Source: Hazenella coriacea
GTDB taxonomy: Bacteria > Bacillota > Bacilli > Thermoactinomycetales > Thermoactinomycetaceae
Direction of reading: 5' to 3'
NCBI RefSeq assembly: GCF_004341825.1
Contig: NZ_SMAG01000002.1
Location: forward strand, 248,001 to 312,000
DNA length: 64,000 nucleotides
Positions 47,656 to 60,176 of this stretch are shown piece by piece. The position numbers were made by a program, and so were the translations under genes. Numbering within the stretch: position 1 is the first letter of the stretch; the number at the start of each line of letters is the position of its first letter. The notes beneath the pieces are model-generated. The model did no database searches. It was not told where the DNA came from and worked only from the letters and a program-made list of their open reading frames with translations.

Positions 47656-48216
47656 CACCCATCCCCCTTTCAGATAGAGATAACCCGTGTCAAACAGGTC
47701 TCTTATCATTTAATTTTACACTTAAGGTCAAGGAAGGTCAAACTATTTTTGCGTGTAGGTACAAAAATTCGCCGCCCCGCCTTCCTAATTTTACCACTTA
47801 AAAAGGAAATAAAACCGATTTAAATAAAGGTAACTTAGCAACAATTTCAAGAAAATATATTTACTTTATAAAAAAATATACATACACACAATTTGATTTT
47901 AAAAGTATATTAGATGATATTGAATCATCCGACTTTTTGAGATAAACTTAGCTAAAACCTATTGGTTAGCGTTGTTTTTAACTGATTGTAATAGAGATCT
48001 AAAAGCAAAAGTTGCTCTATATGATGTTGACATGCTCTTGCTCTTTGAAGAGTGAGAAAGATTTCATACACAATCAGTTAATGGTTTTTATCACAAAACA
48101 AAAAAAGAAATGAAATCAATCTACCGATATGCCACCTGTTGAGTGATGTAATAGGGAAAGTTTGGATCATACAAATATCTCAGCACTGCAATAGCTGAGA
48201 AAGGAGTTGATGATTA
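47656..48216. other. Divergent region between clpP and an unknown gene
   Basis: A 561-base gap. The left end carries the clpP promoter and CtsR box. The right end has a 7-bp hairpin TCTCAGC/GCTGAGA (48178-48200) just before the ribosome site of the next gene. The middle is AT-rich with no supported gene. Confidence 0.6.
47713..47742 (-). promoter_or_regulatory. clpP promoter with CtsR operator
   Basis: On the minus strand TTGACC (47736-47741) and TAAAAT (47713-47718) are spaced 17 bases. On the plus strand, 47726-47742 reads GGTCAAG-GAA-GGTCAAA, one base from the CtsR consensus RGTCAAANANRGTCAAA. The operator thus covers the -35 and spacer, so CtsR would block polymerase until heat or protein stress. 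Confidence 0.9.
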
Positions 48217-48756
48217 ATGACAATGGGATTGGATGTCAAAGTAAGTAAATTAATGAATTTGGGAGAATTGATCATCAAGACTGAGATTGCCTGTAAAGAG
48301 CTACTAGGAATGAATTGTTGTCCACCTTTACAGGTGAAAGAAATGAAAAATAATAAAGTGTTTGAAGTGAATGATGACTTAACTTTGGAACCAAGTACCT
48401 TTTATGTTATGAGTCTAAGTACAGTCCCTGAAGATGATGTTAGCTTTATTGTTGTGAATTTACCTAACTCTATTCACAATCAGTTGGATCTAGGATCAGG
48501 GGCATGGGCATGTATTCATATACAAGAGAAGAAATCACCAGTCCAATTTGCAATCGCAGCAAGTCTAGCCCAAGTAATTGCAACAGAATGCCAGTCATCC
48601 ATCTATGATGAACGAAAGGTATGGGTCAACCAAACGGTAACTTCACCAGAAGAGTTTAAAAACCTGTTATCGGTTAAAGAGAAATGTAACAATTCAAAAA
48701 AATCCCTCAAAATATTTTATGATCAATTAGCTGGTGTCCCGATTGATGTAGAGTAA
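48217..48756 (+). CDS. Unknown protein, possibly immunity-like
   Basis: A 179-residue cytoplasmic protein without signal or membrane helices. The alpha/beta segment FVVVNLPNSIHN-like region followed by AIAASLAQVIATECQSSIYDERKVWV recalls immunity proteins of bacterial toxin systems, where an A-x-A-A-x-LA helix precedes a short strand and tryptophan; this is a loose resemblance. AAGGAG lies 10 bases before ATG 48217 (ATG 48223 is an alternative). A 7-bp hairpin sits just upstream. No toxin is adjacent. Confidence 0.55.
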   Translation: MTMGLDVKVSKLMNLGELIIKTEIACKELLGMNCCPPLQVKEMKNNKVFEVNDDLTLEPSTFYVMSLSTVPEDDVSFIVVNLPNSIHNQLDLGSGAWACIHIQEKKSPVQFAIAASLAQVIATECQSSIYDERKVWVNQTVTSPEEFKNLLSVKEKCNNSKKSLKIFYDQLAGVPIDVE

Positions 48757-48803
48757 TCACCATAATATTGTGAACATACATATTAATTATCAAAAATGGA
48801 TTG

Positions 48804-48830
48804 AAGTCCTCTTGCTGTAGGGGGCTTTTT
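48804..48830 (+). terminator. Terminator after the unknown gene
   Basis: AAGTCCTC pairs with GGGGGCTT using G-U pairs and is followed by TTTT. Confidence 0.6.
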
Positions 48831-48908
48831 ATTATTCATTATTCAAACATGCAAATGAATGTTATAATGAAGTGGTTATTCAAATGACTATTAGATTGAG
48901 GAGATCAC

Positions 48909-49514
48909 ATGAAGAACAGACGAAATCAAAAAATATATCGTCTTTGGGCACACGTGTATGATCGATTCATGGATCAACCATGGTTTCGTTCGGCACGACA
49001 AAAGCAGGTTCAACTTGCAGAATTGGCACCTAAGGATCAAATCTTACTCGTTGGGATCGGAACCGGTCTCGATTTACCTCACATGCCTGAGGATATTGAG
49101 ATAACTGGAATTGATTTAACACCAGAAATGCTTAATAAGGTGGAGTCGTACATAGACACCCACCAGCTCACGCTCAAAGTGATGAATGCTGAAAACTTGG
49201 AGTTTCCTACACAAACATTTGATAAAATTTTTTTGAACTTGATCCTAAGTGTAGTCGAAAACCCTCGACAAGCTCTGTCAGAAGCACAAAGGGTAGTAAA
49301 GTCAGAGGGGAGTATTTGGATTTTTGATAAATTTAGTAGAAGCCCTACCCATGTAGGGATGTTTCGTAAGAGCTTAAATGTACTCACACAAACTTTAGGT
49401 ACAGATATCAATCGCTCGATCGAAGAGATATTGGAAGGAACGGATTTAGAAAAAGTGTATGATGAACCTGTACTAGGTGGAGCTTATCGGATTATTCAGT
49501 TGAAAAAGAGTTAG
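48909..49514 (+). CDS. Class I SAM-dependent methyltransferase
   Basis: A 201-residue Rossmann methyltransferase of the Methyltransf_11/UbiE-like type. SAM motif I is LLVGIGTGLDLPHM, followed by the acidic ITGIDLTPEMLNKV, the motif II-III region KIFLNLILSVVENPRQAL and GSIWIFDKFS. Substrate is unknown; some relatives methylate phospholipids or quinone precursors. Preceded by an extended -10 (TG-T-TATAAT, 48860-48868) and GAGGAG before ATG 48909. Confidence 0.85.
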   Translation: MKNRRNQKIYRLWAHVYDRFMDQPWFRSARQKQVQLAELAPKDQILLVGIGTGLDLPHMPEDIEITGIDLTPEMLNKVESYIDTHQLTLKVMNAENLEFPTQTFDKIFLNLILSVVENPRQALSEAQRVVKSEGSIWIFDKFSRSPTHVGMFRKSLNVLTQTLGTDINRSIEEILEGTDLEKVYDEPVLGGAYRIIQLKKS

Positions 49515-49550
49515 TGTAGATGAAGCAAGAGATAGACTTTTTAAAAATAA

Positions 49551-49583
49551 ACACCTTTTGACTTGTTATATCAAAAGGTGTTA
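49551..49583. terminator. Bidirectional terminator between convergent genes
   Basis: A perfect 12-bp stem, AACACCTTTTGA with TCAAAAGGTGTT, between the methyltransferase (+) and the unknown membrane gene (-) that ends at 49590. Confidence 0.85.
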
Positions 49584-49589
49584 TTGTTG

Positions 49590-50528
49590 CTACTTCATCT
49601 TTGTTACGATGGGTTCAGTGGTAATCTCATCTTCCATTGTTATTGGATAGTAATTGAGATGTTCAATAGTCCATTTTTTTGCTTCTTCATCATAATACAT
49701 ATAAAATTCTATGTATTGATAAGCATCGGAGTCAAATCCGTCTCTTGGATCATAGATTTCTTGATATTTCAATTTAACGGGGATCGTAATTTTTTTTGGA
49801 TTTGTGTCATAAGACTCAATTCTTTCGTCATAAAAAACTTGAGTTTCTTTGAGTTTGATTTTTATTTTGGTCTCTTGGTAGTTTATTTTATTTTCGATTT
49901 GAGAAGCGAAATATCCTGTTCGGTTAATGGTAGTAAATACAGATATATCCCTTTGGATATGAGCTTTTTCTAATTCTTTTCCAAATGTATTGACTGTTTT
50001 TACTACCCCATCTGCCGTTTCTTTGGATGCAAACCAATCTTTCCCTACTTCCTCTTTTCGAGATTCTTCTCTAAGGTAATTTTCGAATATTGCACCTAAT
50101 CCGAGGGAAAATGTGAAAACTTGGGCATACCCATAGATATTTTGAAATAACAGGAGAATCAATCCGAATTTAAACATTTTACTTTCTAAACCATAATTAA
50201 AACGTCTTCTCCCTAGTAAAACGCCTGCCGCTCCTCCTAAGAATGCGACGAGAAAAATGGCACCACCAGATTTCCGAAAATATGATAAAGATGTTAAACC
50301 TTCAGTAGTCTCCCGATAAGCTTGTACCTGTTCAGTTCCTATTGATCTATACCCAGCTATATTAATTAAGACCAAATAGAGGAGTGGAGGAATAGCTAGT
50401 ATTATATAGTAACTGTTGAATACATATCCAATAACTAGAAAGACTGGGATTGCAAAAGAGGCGATTGATAGAATGATAAAAACTAGTAAGCATCCATTAA
50501 ACCGAGATACTCCATTAGTATGATACAT
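49590..50528 (-). CDS. Unknown four-TM membrane protein
   Basis: A 312-residue protein. N-terminal membrane helices at about 13-35, 38-60, 88-106 and 120-145 are followed by a soluble C-terminal domain of about 140 residues with beta-type repeats and the segment YYDEEAKKWTIEHLNYYPIT. CGGAGGT precedes the ATG at 50528. No family is recognised. It faces the methyltransferase across a shared terminator. Confidence 0.6.
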   Translation of the reverse strand: MYHTNGVSRFNGCLLVFIILSIASFAIPVFLVIGYVFNSYYIILAIPPLLYLVLINIAGYRSIGTEQVQAYRETTEGLTSLSYFRKSGGAIFLVAFLGGAAGVLLGRRRFNYGLESKMFKFGLILLLFQNIYGYAQVFTFSLGLGAIFENYLREESRKEEVGKDWFASKETADGVVKTVNTFGKELEKAHIQRDISVFTTINRTGYFASQIENKINYQETKIKIKLKETQVFYDERIESYDTNPKKITIPVKLKYQEIYDPRDGFDSDAYQYIEFYMYYDEEAKKWTIEHLNYYPITMEDEITTEPIVTKMK

Positions 50529-50901
50529 TGCTTGACCTCCGTGTTCATTTATTTATTTGCAAGGCTAAACGAAAAATCATATAAATTATAATTTAACCCC
50601 TATTGCCAAAAAAATAAATATATAATTTCCCGTTTTAGGACAGTGAGTAAATGGTATGTTGTTCTAAATGTATCCATTCATAAACTGTAACTCATAAAGA
50701 GAAATTTACTTTAAAAGGTTGGCATCGGTTCGATAAGCTCCAGTTGTCTGTAATGATTCTTGTGCCTTTTTTAGACATAATAAAAGACGCCTCCCATATG
50801 TAATCTGCTATTTAAGCACGAAAACACATTAGAAGACGTCTTGTATTTGCTTCGACCTTTGATTCGAGATCATGTGTGATTGAAATATTTTTTTCTGGAT
50901 T
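50529..50901. other. Gap between the unknown membrane gene and tRNA-Arg
   Basis: A 373-base AT-rich stretch. AAGACG at about 50785 and CGTCTT at about 50837, with Ts on the minus-strand side, could form a weak terminator for the tRNA. No gene is seen. Confidence 0.45.
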
Positions 50902-50976
50902 TGGCGCGCCTACCAAGATTCGAACTTGGGCACCTGGTTCCGGAGACCAGTGCTCTATCCCCTGAGCTATAGGCGC
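50902..50976 (-). tRNA. tRNA-Arg(CCG)
   Basis: A full cloverleaf on the minus strand: 7-bp acceptor GCGCCTA/TAGGCGC, D-arm with GGGGATA loop, anticodon stem CTGGT/ACCAG around CTCCGGA (anticodon CCG), TTCGAAT T-loop with CCAAG/CTTGG stem, G discriminator and encoded CCA. Reads the CGG codon. It stands alone. Confidence 0.95.
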
Positions 50977-51298
50977 AAAAAAGGAAGTTAACAAATAAGA
51001 TTATAACATGAAAATAAAATAAATAGCAAGAGAAAAACGCTTCATTCTATCAATAGATTTTTATCATAAATATACAAGAAGAGGAGTTAGGGATTGGTTT
51101 GATTAGGGCTTCAAAATCACACTAAGTCTATGGTAGAATGGGGAAAAATTTGCAGGGGGAAATGTCACCTTATTTTGTGGTAAAATATAATTAATTGATA
51201 AGAGCAAACTTTGATGATTTTTTACCAACATATTTGATGAAGCTATAATTTTTCGTCATCCTTTTACTACTTAATATTAAGATTGCGGAGGTGGTCAG
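50977..51298 (+). other. Gap between tRNA-Arg and rpoN
   Basis: A 322-base AT-rich region. TATAAT at 51186-51191 is a candidate -10 of rpoN with a weak -35 (TGTCAC, 51163-51168). The GCGGAGGTGG ribosome site lies at the right end. No gene is seen. Confidence 0.45.
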
Positions 51299-52642
51299 GT
51301 GGCTTTACAGATGGATTTTGGCTTGGTGCAAGAACAGCGTTTGAAACTGGTGATGACCCCTGAGTTAAGACAAGCGATTCAAATCTTACAATTCTCCGCT
51401 ACAGACCTGCACCAATATATTCAGGAGCAGATGACGGAAAATCCTATGTTGGAATTGACGGAGCCGAACAGAGAGTTAAGTTTCTCGGTCCAGAGAAGGC
51501 ACAAGAGTTCATCCCGCTCTTCGTCGACAGACTCCGACTGGATCGGTCAAGTGTCTGCTTCTTCCCCTTCTCTAGCGGAGGTGTTAGAGGAACAGCTTTT
51601 TGACTATTCATTACCTGAGCGAATGAGAAAGATTTGTCAATATCTCATTTATAGCTTGGATGAACGTGGTTATTTGGATATTGATTCTGCCGAATTTTGT
51701 AAGCGCTTTCAAATAGGGGTACCACTACTTTGTCGATGTATCCATGTCATTCAAGCCATGGAGCCAGCGGGTGTGGGGGCTCGTTCATTGGCAGAATGCA
51801 TAGTTCTACAACTGCAGAGACAAGATCCCATTCATTCACTGGCGATTCAAATGGCAAGTGACCATTTACAAGATATCGCTGAAGGTAGATGGGGAAAAAT
51901 AGCTCAAGCCCTACAGGTGGATGTGGAGGAAGCAAGAGCTGTCTTGGAAGTGATTCGAAAGTGTAACCCTTATCCGGGAACGCAATATTCTGTAGAGCGT
52001 CCTCATTACATTTTCCCAGATGTGATTGTGGAGAGTCGTAATGGGGAGTTTGTTGTTTCGATCAATGAGAGTACCTACCCAGATCTAACAGTGAGTTCCT
52101 ACTATCAAGATTTGATTCGCTATAAAGATCGTTTGAAGGAAGAAGAAATGCAATATGCAAAGAACATGATGCAATCAGCTTTGTGGTTGGTTAAGGGAAT
52201 TAAACAACGAAAAGATACCATGGTTCGAGTTTCAGAAGTGATTGTCTCTAAACAAAACGAGTTTTTTTGTTCAGGGATTGACTATGTTAAACCATTGAAT
52301 CTGAAGCAGGTAGCGGAACAATTACAACTTCATGAATCGACGATTAGTCGGGCGACCCAAAACAAGTATATGGAGACTCCGCATGGGTTATTTCCGTTCC
52401 GTTTTTTCTTTCCTTCAGGACTCCCAACCTCTTTTGGAGAAGAACTATCTACTCAGTCTGTAAAAAGTAAAATTCAACAGATTATACAAGGAGAGGATCA
52501 CAAGCGTCCTCTTTCAGATCAAAAAATATCTAATCTTCTTCGGCAAGAAGGGATTCAGATCTCACGAAGAACAGTAGCTAAATATAGAGAAGAGATGGGA
52601 ATTGCAGCTTCAATCATCCGGAAGCGAACTTATTTTTTATGA
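51299..52642 (+). CDS. rpoN: RNA polymerase sigma-54 factor
   Basis: Sigma-L of Bacilli, which directs polymerase to -24/-12 promoters and needs enhancer-binding activators. Region I is Q-rich (QRLKLVMTPELRQAIQILQ), the core-binding region follows, then an HTH (LKQVAEQLQLHESTISRATQNKYM) and the C-terminal RpoN box ISRRTVAKYREEMGI. GTG 51299 after GGAGGTGG. 447 residues, normal. In B. subtilis sigL controls levanase, arginine and branched-chain amino-acid use. A large hairpin terminator follows. Confidence 0.96.
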   Translation: MALQMDFGLVQEQRLKLVMTPELRQAIQILQFSATDLHQYIQEQMTENPMLELTEPNRELSFSVQRRHKSSSRSSSTDSDWIGQVSASSPSLAEVLEEQLFDYSLPERMRKICQYLIYSLDERGYLDIDSAEFCKRFQIGVPLLCRCIHVIQAMEPAGVGARSLAECIVLQLQRQDPIHSLAIQMASDHLQDIAEGRWGKIAQALQVDVEEARAVLEVIRKCNPYPGTQYSVERPHYIFPDVIVESRNGEFVVSINESTYPDLTVSSYYQDLIRYKDRLKEEEMQYAKNMMQSALWLVKGIKQRKDTMVRVSEVIVSKQNEFFCSGIDYVKPLNLKQVAEQLQLHESTISRATQNKYMETPHGLFPFRFFFPSGLPTSFGEELSTQSVKSKIQQIIQGEDHKRPLSDQKISNLLRQEGIQISRRTVAKYREEMGIAASIIRKRTYFL

Positions 52643-52691
52643 TACTATTTCGTGATGTTCTAACACTCTACGTCGATCAAAACTTGTCAAA

Positions 52692-52748
52692 CCTTTTGGG
52701 GAGAGATAGACTATAGATATAGTCTTCTTCCCAAGAAGGGATTTTTTT
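52692..52748 (+). terminator. Terminator after rpoN
   Basis: An outer CCTTTTGGG/CCCAAGAAGG pairing encloses an inner AGACTAT-AGAT-ATAGTCT stem, followed by a run of seven Ts. Confidence 0.75.
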
Positions 52749-52755
52749 ACCTATA

Positions 52756-52795
52756 GTGGGACGTTTTTTATATATACGGGACTTAATTTGTCCAG
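52756..52795 (+). promoter_or_regulatory. CggR operator of the glycolytic operon
   Basis: GTGGGACG (52757-52763 core) and CGGGAC-TTAATT-TGTCCAG (52777-52795) match the two-part CggR operator of B. subtilis almost base for base, including CGGGAC-N6-TGTCC. It ends about 10 bases before the cggR start and overlaps its ribosome-site region. So CggR would act as a roadblock downstream of the promoter and release on fructose-1,6-bisphosphate. Confidence 0.9.
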
Positions 52796-52805
52796 GGGTG
52801 AAGCG

Positions 52806-53834
52806 ATGGAGCAAATCTTAAATATCCAACAACAGTTGTTACCAGATCTTGTTGAAGTCATGCGTAAACGATATGAGATTTTACGTCATATACAATTAAT
52901 GCAACCAGTAGGACGTCGAAGTCTTGCAACAACCCTCCATTTAACGGAGCGTGTGCTTCGAGGGGAAGTTGATTTTTTACGCATCCAAGGATTGATTCAA
53001 GTAGATTCGATCGGGATGCATTTAACCCCTAATGGAGCTCAATTAGTCAGTCAGATGGAACCTTTGATTAAAGAGCTATTTGGGTTGGCTGAGCTCGAGT
53101 TAGAACTTCAATCCTATTTAAAGGTAGGAAAAGTAGTAGTCGTTCCGGGAGATGCTGATCAGTCCGATTGGGTGAAGATGGAGATGGGGCGTACAGGCGC
53201 ACAAGTTCTTAAACAGTTAGTTGATGGGGAACAAATAATTGCTGTAGCGGGTGGAAGTACGATGTTAGCTGTTGCAGAGATGATGATGCCAACCCCGGTG
53301 TTTAAAATGAGTACGTTTGTCCCTACTCGAGGAGGAGTGGGTGAAGCGGTGGAGTTGGAGGCGAATTATATTGCGTCTCTCATGGCTAAAAAAACGGGTG
53401 GAAAATATCGATTGATGCATGTTCCAGATCAATTAAGTGAAGAATCCTACCAAACTTTAATCCGCGAGCCACAGATTCAAGAAGTGCTTCAGTGTTTACG
53501 GTCAGCTCATATTGTGCTACATGGTTTAGGAGATGCCAAAAGAATGGCACTACGCCGTCAATCATCCCATGAAGTGATGGAGCAATTAAAGGCTGAAGGG
53601 GCTGTAGGAGAAGCATTTGGATATTATTTTGATTCACGAGGCGAGATCGTTCACCACATCCAAACAGTGGGGTTGAGGCTTCAAGATGTGAATCATGCCG
53701 TCAAACGAATCGCTGTGGCGGGGGGGATAAGTAAAGCGGCAGCTATCTCTGCAATTTGTCCAACATTAAAACAAGATGTATTGGTTACGGATGAAGGAGC
53801 TGCACGAGCTATTTTACAGAAAAGAAGTTTCTAA
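52806..53834 (+). CDS. cggR: Central glycolytic genes regulator
   Basis: SorC/DeoR-family repressor of cggR-gapA-pgk-tpiA-gpmI-eno. N-terminal winged helix (about 15-75: QPVGRRSLATTLHLTERVLRGEVDFLR) and a sugar-binding domain with AVAGGSTMLAVAE, LHGLGDAKRMALRRQ and VAGGISKAAAISAI. AGGGGTGAAG sets ATG 52806 (342 aa; 340 in B. subtilis). Its operator is just upstream, giving autoregulation. First gene of the glycolytic unit. Confidence 0.96.
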   Translation: MEQILNIQQQLLPDLVEVMRKRYEILRHIQLMQPVGRRSLATTLHLTERVLRGEVDFLRIQGLIQVDSIGMHLTPNGAQLVSQMEPLIKELFGLAELELELQSYLKVGKVVVVPGDADQSDWVKMEMGRTGAQVLKQLVDGEQIIAVAGGSTMLAVAEMMMPTPVFKMSTFVPTRGGVGEAVELEANYIASLMAKKTGGKYRLMHVPDQLSEESYQTLIREPQIQEVLQCLRSAHIVLHGLGDAKRMALRRQSSHEVMEQLKAEGAVGEAFGYYFDSRGEIVHHIQTVGLRLQDVNHAVKRIAVAGGISKAAAISAICPTLKQDVLVTDEGAARAILQKRSF

Positions 53835-53868
53835 TCGGATCGATAAGGCCATCTCTGGATGGTCATAA

Positions 53869-54906
<1,038 letters not shown>

Positions 54907-54927
54907 TTACTCCTTGATTCACCTTAC

Positions 54928-55032
54928 ATGGCTTTGTGCCACTTTTGACTCCACTTGAGCGAAGCAGAGAAACAGCAACCCGATGGGATCTGGATCATAA
55001 TGTGACTAAAAATGGCTTATATAAAGTTATAA
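54928..55032 (+). repeat. Dispersed intergenic element, copy B
   Basis: The gapA-pgk gap holds the second copy of the element seen before minJ. Aligned core: GAAGCAGAGAAACAGC (54961-54976), ACCCGATGGGATCTGG (54978-54993), TAAAAATGGCTTATAT (55007-55022). In the roughly 55 bases from the CAGAGAAA core to the AAAAT-G-CT block, about three in four bases match copy A. Its place inside the glycolytic operon suggests a cis effect on pgk or transcript processing, or a transposed repeat. Confidence 0.5.
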
Positions 55033-55148
55033 ATGACTTTTCCCCCTTGCCACATAAGTCTCACAAAGGAATATAAGCTATACTGTTTAAAAATATGTTA
55101 TACTCATTGAGGAATCTTACAGGAAATCATATGAAAGGCAGGAGTACC

Positions 55149-56336
55149 ATGAACAAAAAATCAATCAAAGATGTAGACGTTCGTGGCAAACGGGTTTTTT
55201 GTCGTGTTGACTTTAATGTTCCGATGGAAAATGGTGCGATTACCGATGATACTCGGATTCGTGCTGCTTTGCCAACGATTCAATATTTAATAGAACAAGG
55301 GGCTAAAGTGATTCTAGCGAGTCATCTGGGTCGTCCCAAAGGAAAAGTTGTTGAAGAGATGCGCCTTACTCCTGTAGCTATTCGCCTTGCTGAGTATATT
55401 GGCAAACCAGTAACCAAAGTGGACCAAGTGGTAGGTGCAGAAGTAGAAGCAAAAGTATCAGAAATGAATGATGGCGATGTATTACTTCTAGAAAATGTGC
55501 GTTTTGAAGCCGGAGAAGAGAAAAATGACCCAGAGTTGGCAAGGGCATTTGCGAACTTAGCTGATGTCTATGTTAATGATGCCTTTGGAGCTGCGCATCG
55601 GGCACATGCAACTACGGCTGGGATCGCTCAATATTTGCCTGCCGTGTCTGGCTTTTTAATGAATAAAGAATTGGAGACGCTCAGTCGAGCTCTCAATCAT
55701 CCGAAACGTCCTTTTACTGCTATTATTGGTGGTGCTAAGGTTAAAGATAAAATCGGTGTCATTGAAAATCTATTAAATAAAGTGGATAACCTAATCATTG
55801 GTGGGGGTCTTGCCTATACGTTTGTACGTGCACAAGGATATGGGATTGGAACCTCTTTGTTTGAGGCAGATAAAGAAGAGCTAGCCAAGAGATTTATCGA
55901 GGAAGCAGAAGAGAAAGGTGTTCGTCTCTATCTTCCCATCGATGCTGTGATTGCCAATGAATTTTCAGCTGAACCTTCTCGTGTCGAAACTGTAGATATT
56001 GATCAGATTCCTGAAGATATGAAAGCGCTCGATATCGGTCCAAAAACGAAAGAATTATTTGCTGATATCGTAAAGTCTTCTCAATTAGTGATTTGGAATG
56101 GTCCCATGGGTGTGTTTGAATTTGATCAGTTTGCAGAAGGTACCAATGAAGTTGCGAAAGCGCTTGCAGAATCCGAAGCCTTTTCCATTGTAGGTGGCGG
56201 AGATTCGGCCGCAGCGATTGAAAAAGCTGGACTCGCCGCAGAGGTTGATCATATTTCAACAGGTGGAGGAGCCTCTCTCGAACTATTAGAAGGGAAAGAG
56301 CTTCCAGGAGTCGCTGTACTAAATGACAAAGAATAG
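55149..56336 (+). CDS. pgk: Phosphoglycerate kinase
   Basis: Glycolytic ATP-forming kinase. [67 protein letters not shown] and the C-terminal [14 protein letters not shown] motif are all present. GGAG before ATG 55149 (395 aa). An in-frame codon at 55095 is upstream and lacks a ribosome site. tpiA follows directly. Confidence 0.97.
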   Translation: MNKKSIKDVDVRGKRVFCRVDFNVPMENGAITDDTRIRAALPTIQYLIEQGAKVILASHLGRPKGKVVEEMRLTPVAIRLAEYIGKPVTKVDQVVGAEVEAKVSEMNDGDVLLLENVRFEAGEEKNDPELARAFANLADVYVNDAFGAAHRAHATTAGIAQYLPAVSGFLMNKELETLSRALNHPKRPFTAIIGGAKVKDKIGVIENLLNKVDNLIIGGGLAYTFVRAQGYGIGTSLFEADKEELAKRFIEEAEEKGVRLYLPIDAVIANEFSAEPSRVETVDIDQIPEDMKALDIGPKTKELFADIVKSSQLVIWNGPMGVFEFDQFAEGTNEVAKALAESEAFSIVGGGDSAAAIEKAGLAAEVDHISTGGGASLELLEGKELPGVAVLNDKE

Positions 56337-56348
56337 GTGGTGTGGAGT

Positions 56349-57116
56349 ATGCGCACTCCAGTCATTGCAGGAAACTGGAAAATGCACAAATCGGTTGCAG
56401 CTTCCAAAGAGTTTGTATCTACATTAAAAGGGATGGAATGGCCTAAAACAGTAGAAACTGTGATTTGTGCACCTTTTTTGGCGCTTCCTGAACTTGTGAA
56501 AGATACAGAAGGTACACAAATTCGAATCGGAGCACAGAATGTCCATTGGGAATCACAAGGTGCTTTTACAGGTGAAGTGAGTGTAGGGATGTTAAAAGCA
56601 TCAGGGATTCAATATGTGATTATTGGTCACTCTGAACGGCGTACATATTTTGCAGAGACAGACGAAATGGTGAATAAAAAAGTAAAAGCGACTCTTGCTG
56701 GTGGCTTGACTCCTATTGTCTGTGTGGGTGAAGGTTTGGAAGAAAGAGAAAGTGGACAGACCAAAGAAGTCGTTCAGCATCAAGTGAAGGCTGGACTTGA
56801 CACATTGTCTTCTGAGGAAATGAAACAAGTGATCATCGCTTATGAACCGATCTGGGCGATTGGGACAGGTAAAGCATCCACGGCCGAAGATGCTGAAGAA
56901 GTGATTAGCTTTATCCGCAAAACAGTTGCTGATCTTTTTGATCAACAAGTGGCTAATGAAGTCCGCATTCAGTATGGGGGAAGTGTGAAGCCTGAAAATA
57001 TTCGTACTTACTTAGCACAACCCAACATTGATGGGGCTCTTGTTGGTGGGGCTAGCTTAGACCCACAATCATTTTTTCAATTACTCCAAGGTGCTGGAGC
57101 AGGTGAACATTCATGA
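56349..57116 (+). CDS. tpiA: Triosephosphate isomerase
   Basis: TIM-barrel enzyme interconverting dihydroxyacetone phosphate and glyceraldehyde-3-phosphate. AGNWKMHKS with the catalytic Lys, the catalytic His in [12 protein letters not shown], the catalytic Glu in [15 protein letters not shown], and [17 protein letters not shown] sets ATG 56349 (255 aa). Its stop overlaps gpmI (ATGA). Confidence 0.97.
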   Translation: MRTPVIAGNWKMHKSVAASKEFVSTLKGMEWPKTVETVICAPFLALPELVKDTEGTQIRIGAQNVHWESQGAFTGEVSVGMLKASGIQYVIIGHSERRTYFAETDEMVNKKVKATLAGGLTPIVCVGEGLEERESGQTKEVVQHQVKAGLDTLSSEEMKQVIIAYEPIWAIGTGKASTAEDAEEVISFIRKTVADLFDQQVANEVRIQYGGSVKPENIRTYLAQPNIDGALVGGASLDPQSFFQLLQGAGAGEHS

Positions 57117-58651
57117 GTCGTCGAAAACCCGTTTTACTTTGTATTCTAGATGGATTTGCATTGCGTGAAGAGCATGAGGGGAATGCTGTAGCTCAAGCGA
57201 AAAAGCCGAATTTCGATCGCTTTTGGAACCAGTTTCCACATACCACTCTACAAGCAAGTGGACAGGCTGTGGGGTTACCTAAGGGACAGATGGGGAACTC
57301 TGAAGTGGGGCACTTAAATATAGGTTCAGGTCGGATCGTTTATCAAGATTTAACGCGAGTCACAAAAGCGATTGATGAAGGCTCCTTTTATGACAATGAA
57401 ACGTTTCTCGGTGCGATTAAACATGTAAAAGAGAAGCAAAGTCGCTTACACCTGTACGGTTTGTTATCCGATGGTGGGGTACATAGTCATATTAAACACT
57501 TGTTTGCACTTCTCGAATTGGCGGCGAAAGAACAGGTACAAGAAGTGTATGTTCATGCCTTTTTAGATGGACGGGATGTCTCTCCAGATAGTTCGCTCCG
57601 TTATATTGAGCAACTGCAAGCGAAAATGAAAGAACTGGGAACAGGTAAAATCGCTACTGTTCAAGGTAGATATTATGCGATGGATCGAGATAAACGGTGG
57701 GAACGAACCGAAAAGTCGTATCAAGCCATGGTATATGGAGAGGGACCTACTTATACAGATCCACTCCAAGCAGTCAAGGAGTCTTATGAAAAATCGGTAT
57801 TTGATGAATTTGTCATGCCAACAGTGATTGTAGATGATCAGGGACAACCGGTTGGGCGCATCCAAGATCACGATTCGGTGATTTTCTATAACTTCCGTCC
57901 GGATCGTGCGATTCAAATCTCATTAGCATTTACCAACGAAGACTTCCGTGGATTTGATCGTGGATCTCAGCAACCGAAAGATTTATATTATGTTTGCTTA
58001 ACTCATTTTAGTGAGTTAGTAGACGGTTATGTCGCTTACAAACCCACCAACTTAGATAACACATTGGGTGAAGTTATCTCTCAAAATAACCTGAAACAGT
58101 TGCGGATTGCGGAAACAGAAAAATACCCACATGTCACCTTCTTTTTTAATGGAGGTCGTGAGGAAGAGTTTCCAGGTGAAGAGAGGATTCTGATCAATTC
58201 TCCAAAAGTAGCAACCTATGATTTAAAGCCTGAGATGAGTGCTTATGAAGTTACGGATGCTTTATTAAAAGAGATCAAGGCAGATAAATATGATGCGATT
58301 GTCCTTAATTTTGCCAACCCTGACATGGTTGGGCATTCAGGAAAATTAGAGCCGACGATCCGCGCAGTAGAAGCTGTAGATGAATGTCTTGGAAAGGTGA
58401 TCGACCTAGTGTTAGAAAAAGGTGGAACTGCCATTATTACTGCGGACCATGGGAATGCAGATATGGTGTTAACGGAAGAAGGTCGTCCTTTTACGGCTCA
58501 TACCACCTTCCCAGTTCCTTGTATCGTGACTGTCCCAGATATTCAATTGCGTTCAGATGGAATTTTAGCGGATTTATCCCCAACTCTCCTCCATCTCTTA
58601 CAACTGGAACAACCGAAAGAAATGACAGGTACGTCTTTAATTCAATCATAA
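57113..58651 (+). CDS. gpmI: Phosphoglycerate mutase, cofactor-independent
   Basis: Mn-dependent 2,3-bisphosphoglycerate-independent mutase (alkaline phosphatase superfamily), pH-sensitive and linked to spore 3-PGA storage in Bacillus. [17 protein letters not shown] start, catalytic Ser in [40 protein letters not shown], and the C-terminal metal site [11 protein letters not shown] with AHTTFPVP. 512 residues. ATG 57113 overlaps the tpiA stop. Confidence 0.97.
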   Translation: MSRRKPVLLCILDGFALREEHEGNAVAQAKKPNFDRFWNQFPHTTLQASGQAVGLPKGQMGNSEVGHLNIGSGRIVYQDLTRVTKAIDEGSFYDNETFLGAIKHVKEKQSRLHLYGLLSDGGVHSHIKHLFALLELAAKEQVQEVYVHAFLDGRDVSPDSSLRYIEQLQAKMKELGTGKIATVQGRYYAMDRDKRWERTEKSYQAMVYGEGPTYTDPLQAVKESYEKSVFDEFVMPTVIVDDQGQPVGRIQDHDSVIFYNFRPDRAIQISLAFTNEDFRGFDRGSQQPKDLYYVCLTHFSELVDGYVAYKPTNLDNTLGEVISQNNLKQLRIAETEKYPHVTFFFNGGREEEFPGEERILINSPKVATYDLKPEMSAYEVTDALLKEIKADKYDAIVLNFANPDMVGHSGKLEPTIRAVEAVDECLGKVIDLVLEKGGTAIITADHGNADMVLTEEGRPFTAHTTFPVPCIVTVPDIQLRSDGILADLSPTLLHLLQLEQPKEMTGTSLIQS

Positions 58652-59953
<1,302 letters not shown>

Positions 59954-60034
59954 GGTTTATAAAAAGATACAGACCTGAAATATGCATATAAGTCCATTTC
60001 AGATAGCTTAAATACAGTCCTATCAGTCGTACTT

Positions 60035-60080
60035 AACCTCCTATTGATCCGTGGTCATCCACAGATAGTAGGAGGTTTTT
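60035..60080 (+). terminator. Terminator of the glycolytic operon
   Basis: AACCTCCTA pairs with TAGGAGGTT, with an inner CGTGG-TCAT-CCAC stem-loop, then TTTTTG. Confidence 0.85.
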
Positions 60081-60176
60081 GTAGTAATTAAATGTAATCA
60101 AAGAACAAGCCAGAGATTAGTTTTTCTATGCTAAACTATTGAAAATAAGTAGACATACATATCAATTGGAGGAAAT

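Noticed and set aside
54961-54993. Resemblance of the element core (AACCCGATGGGAT) to a SAM-I riboswitch
   Set aside because: The SAM-I core with GATGAAACCCGGCAACC-like spacing and kink-turn is absent, and neither pgk nor minJ is a methionine gene.
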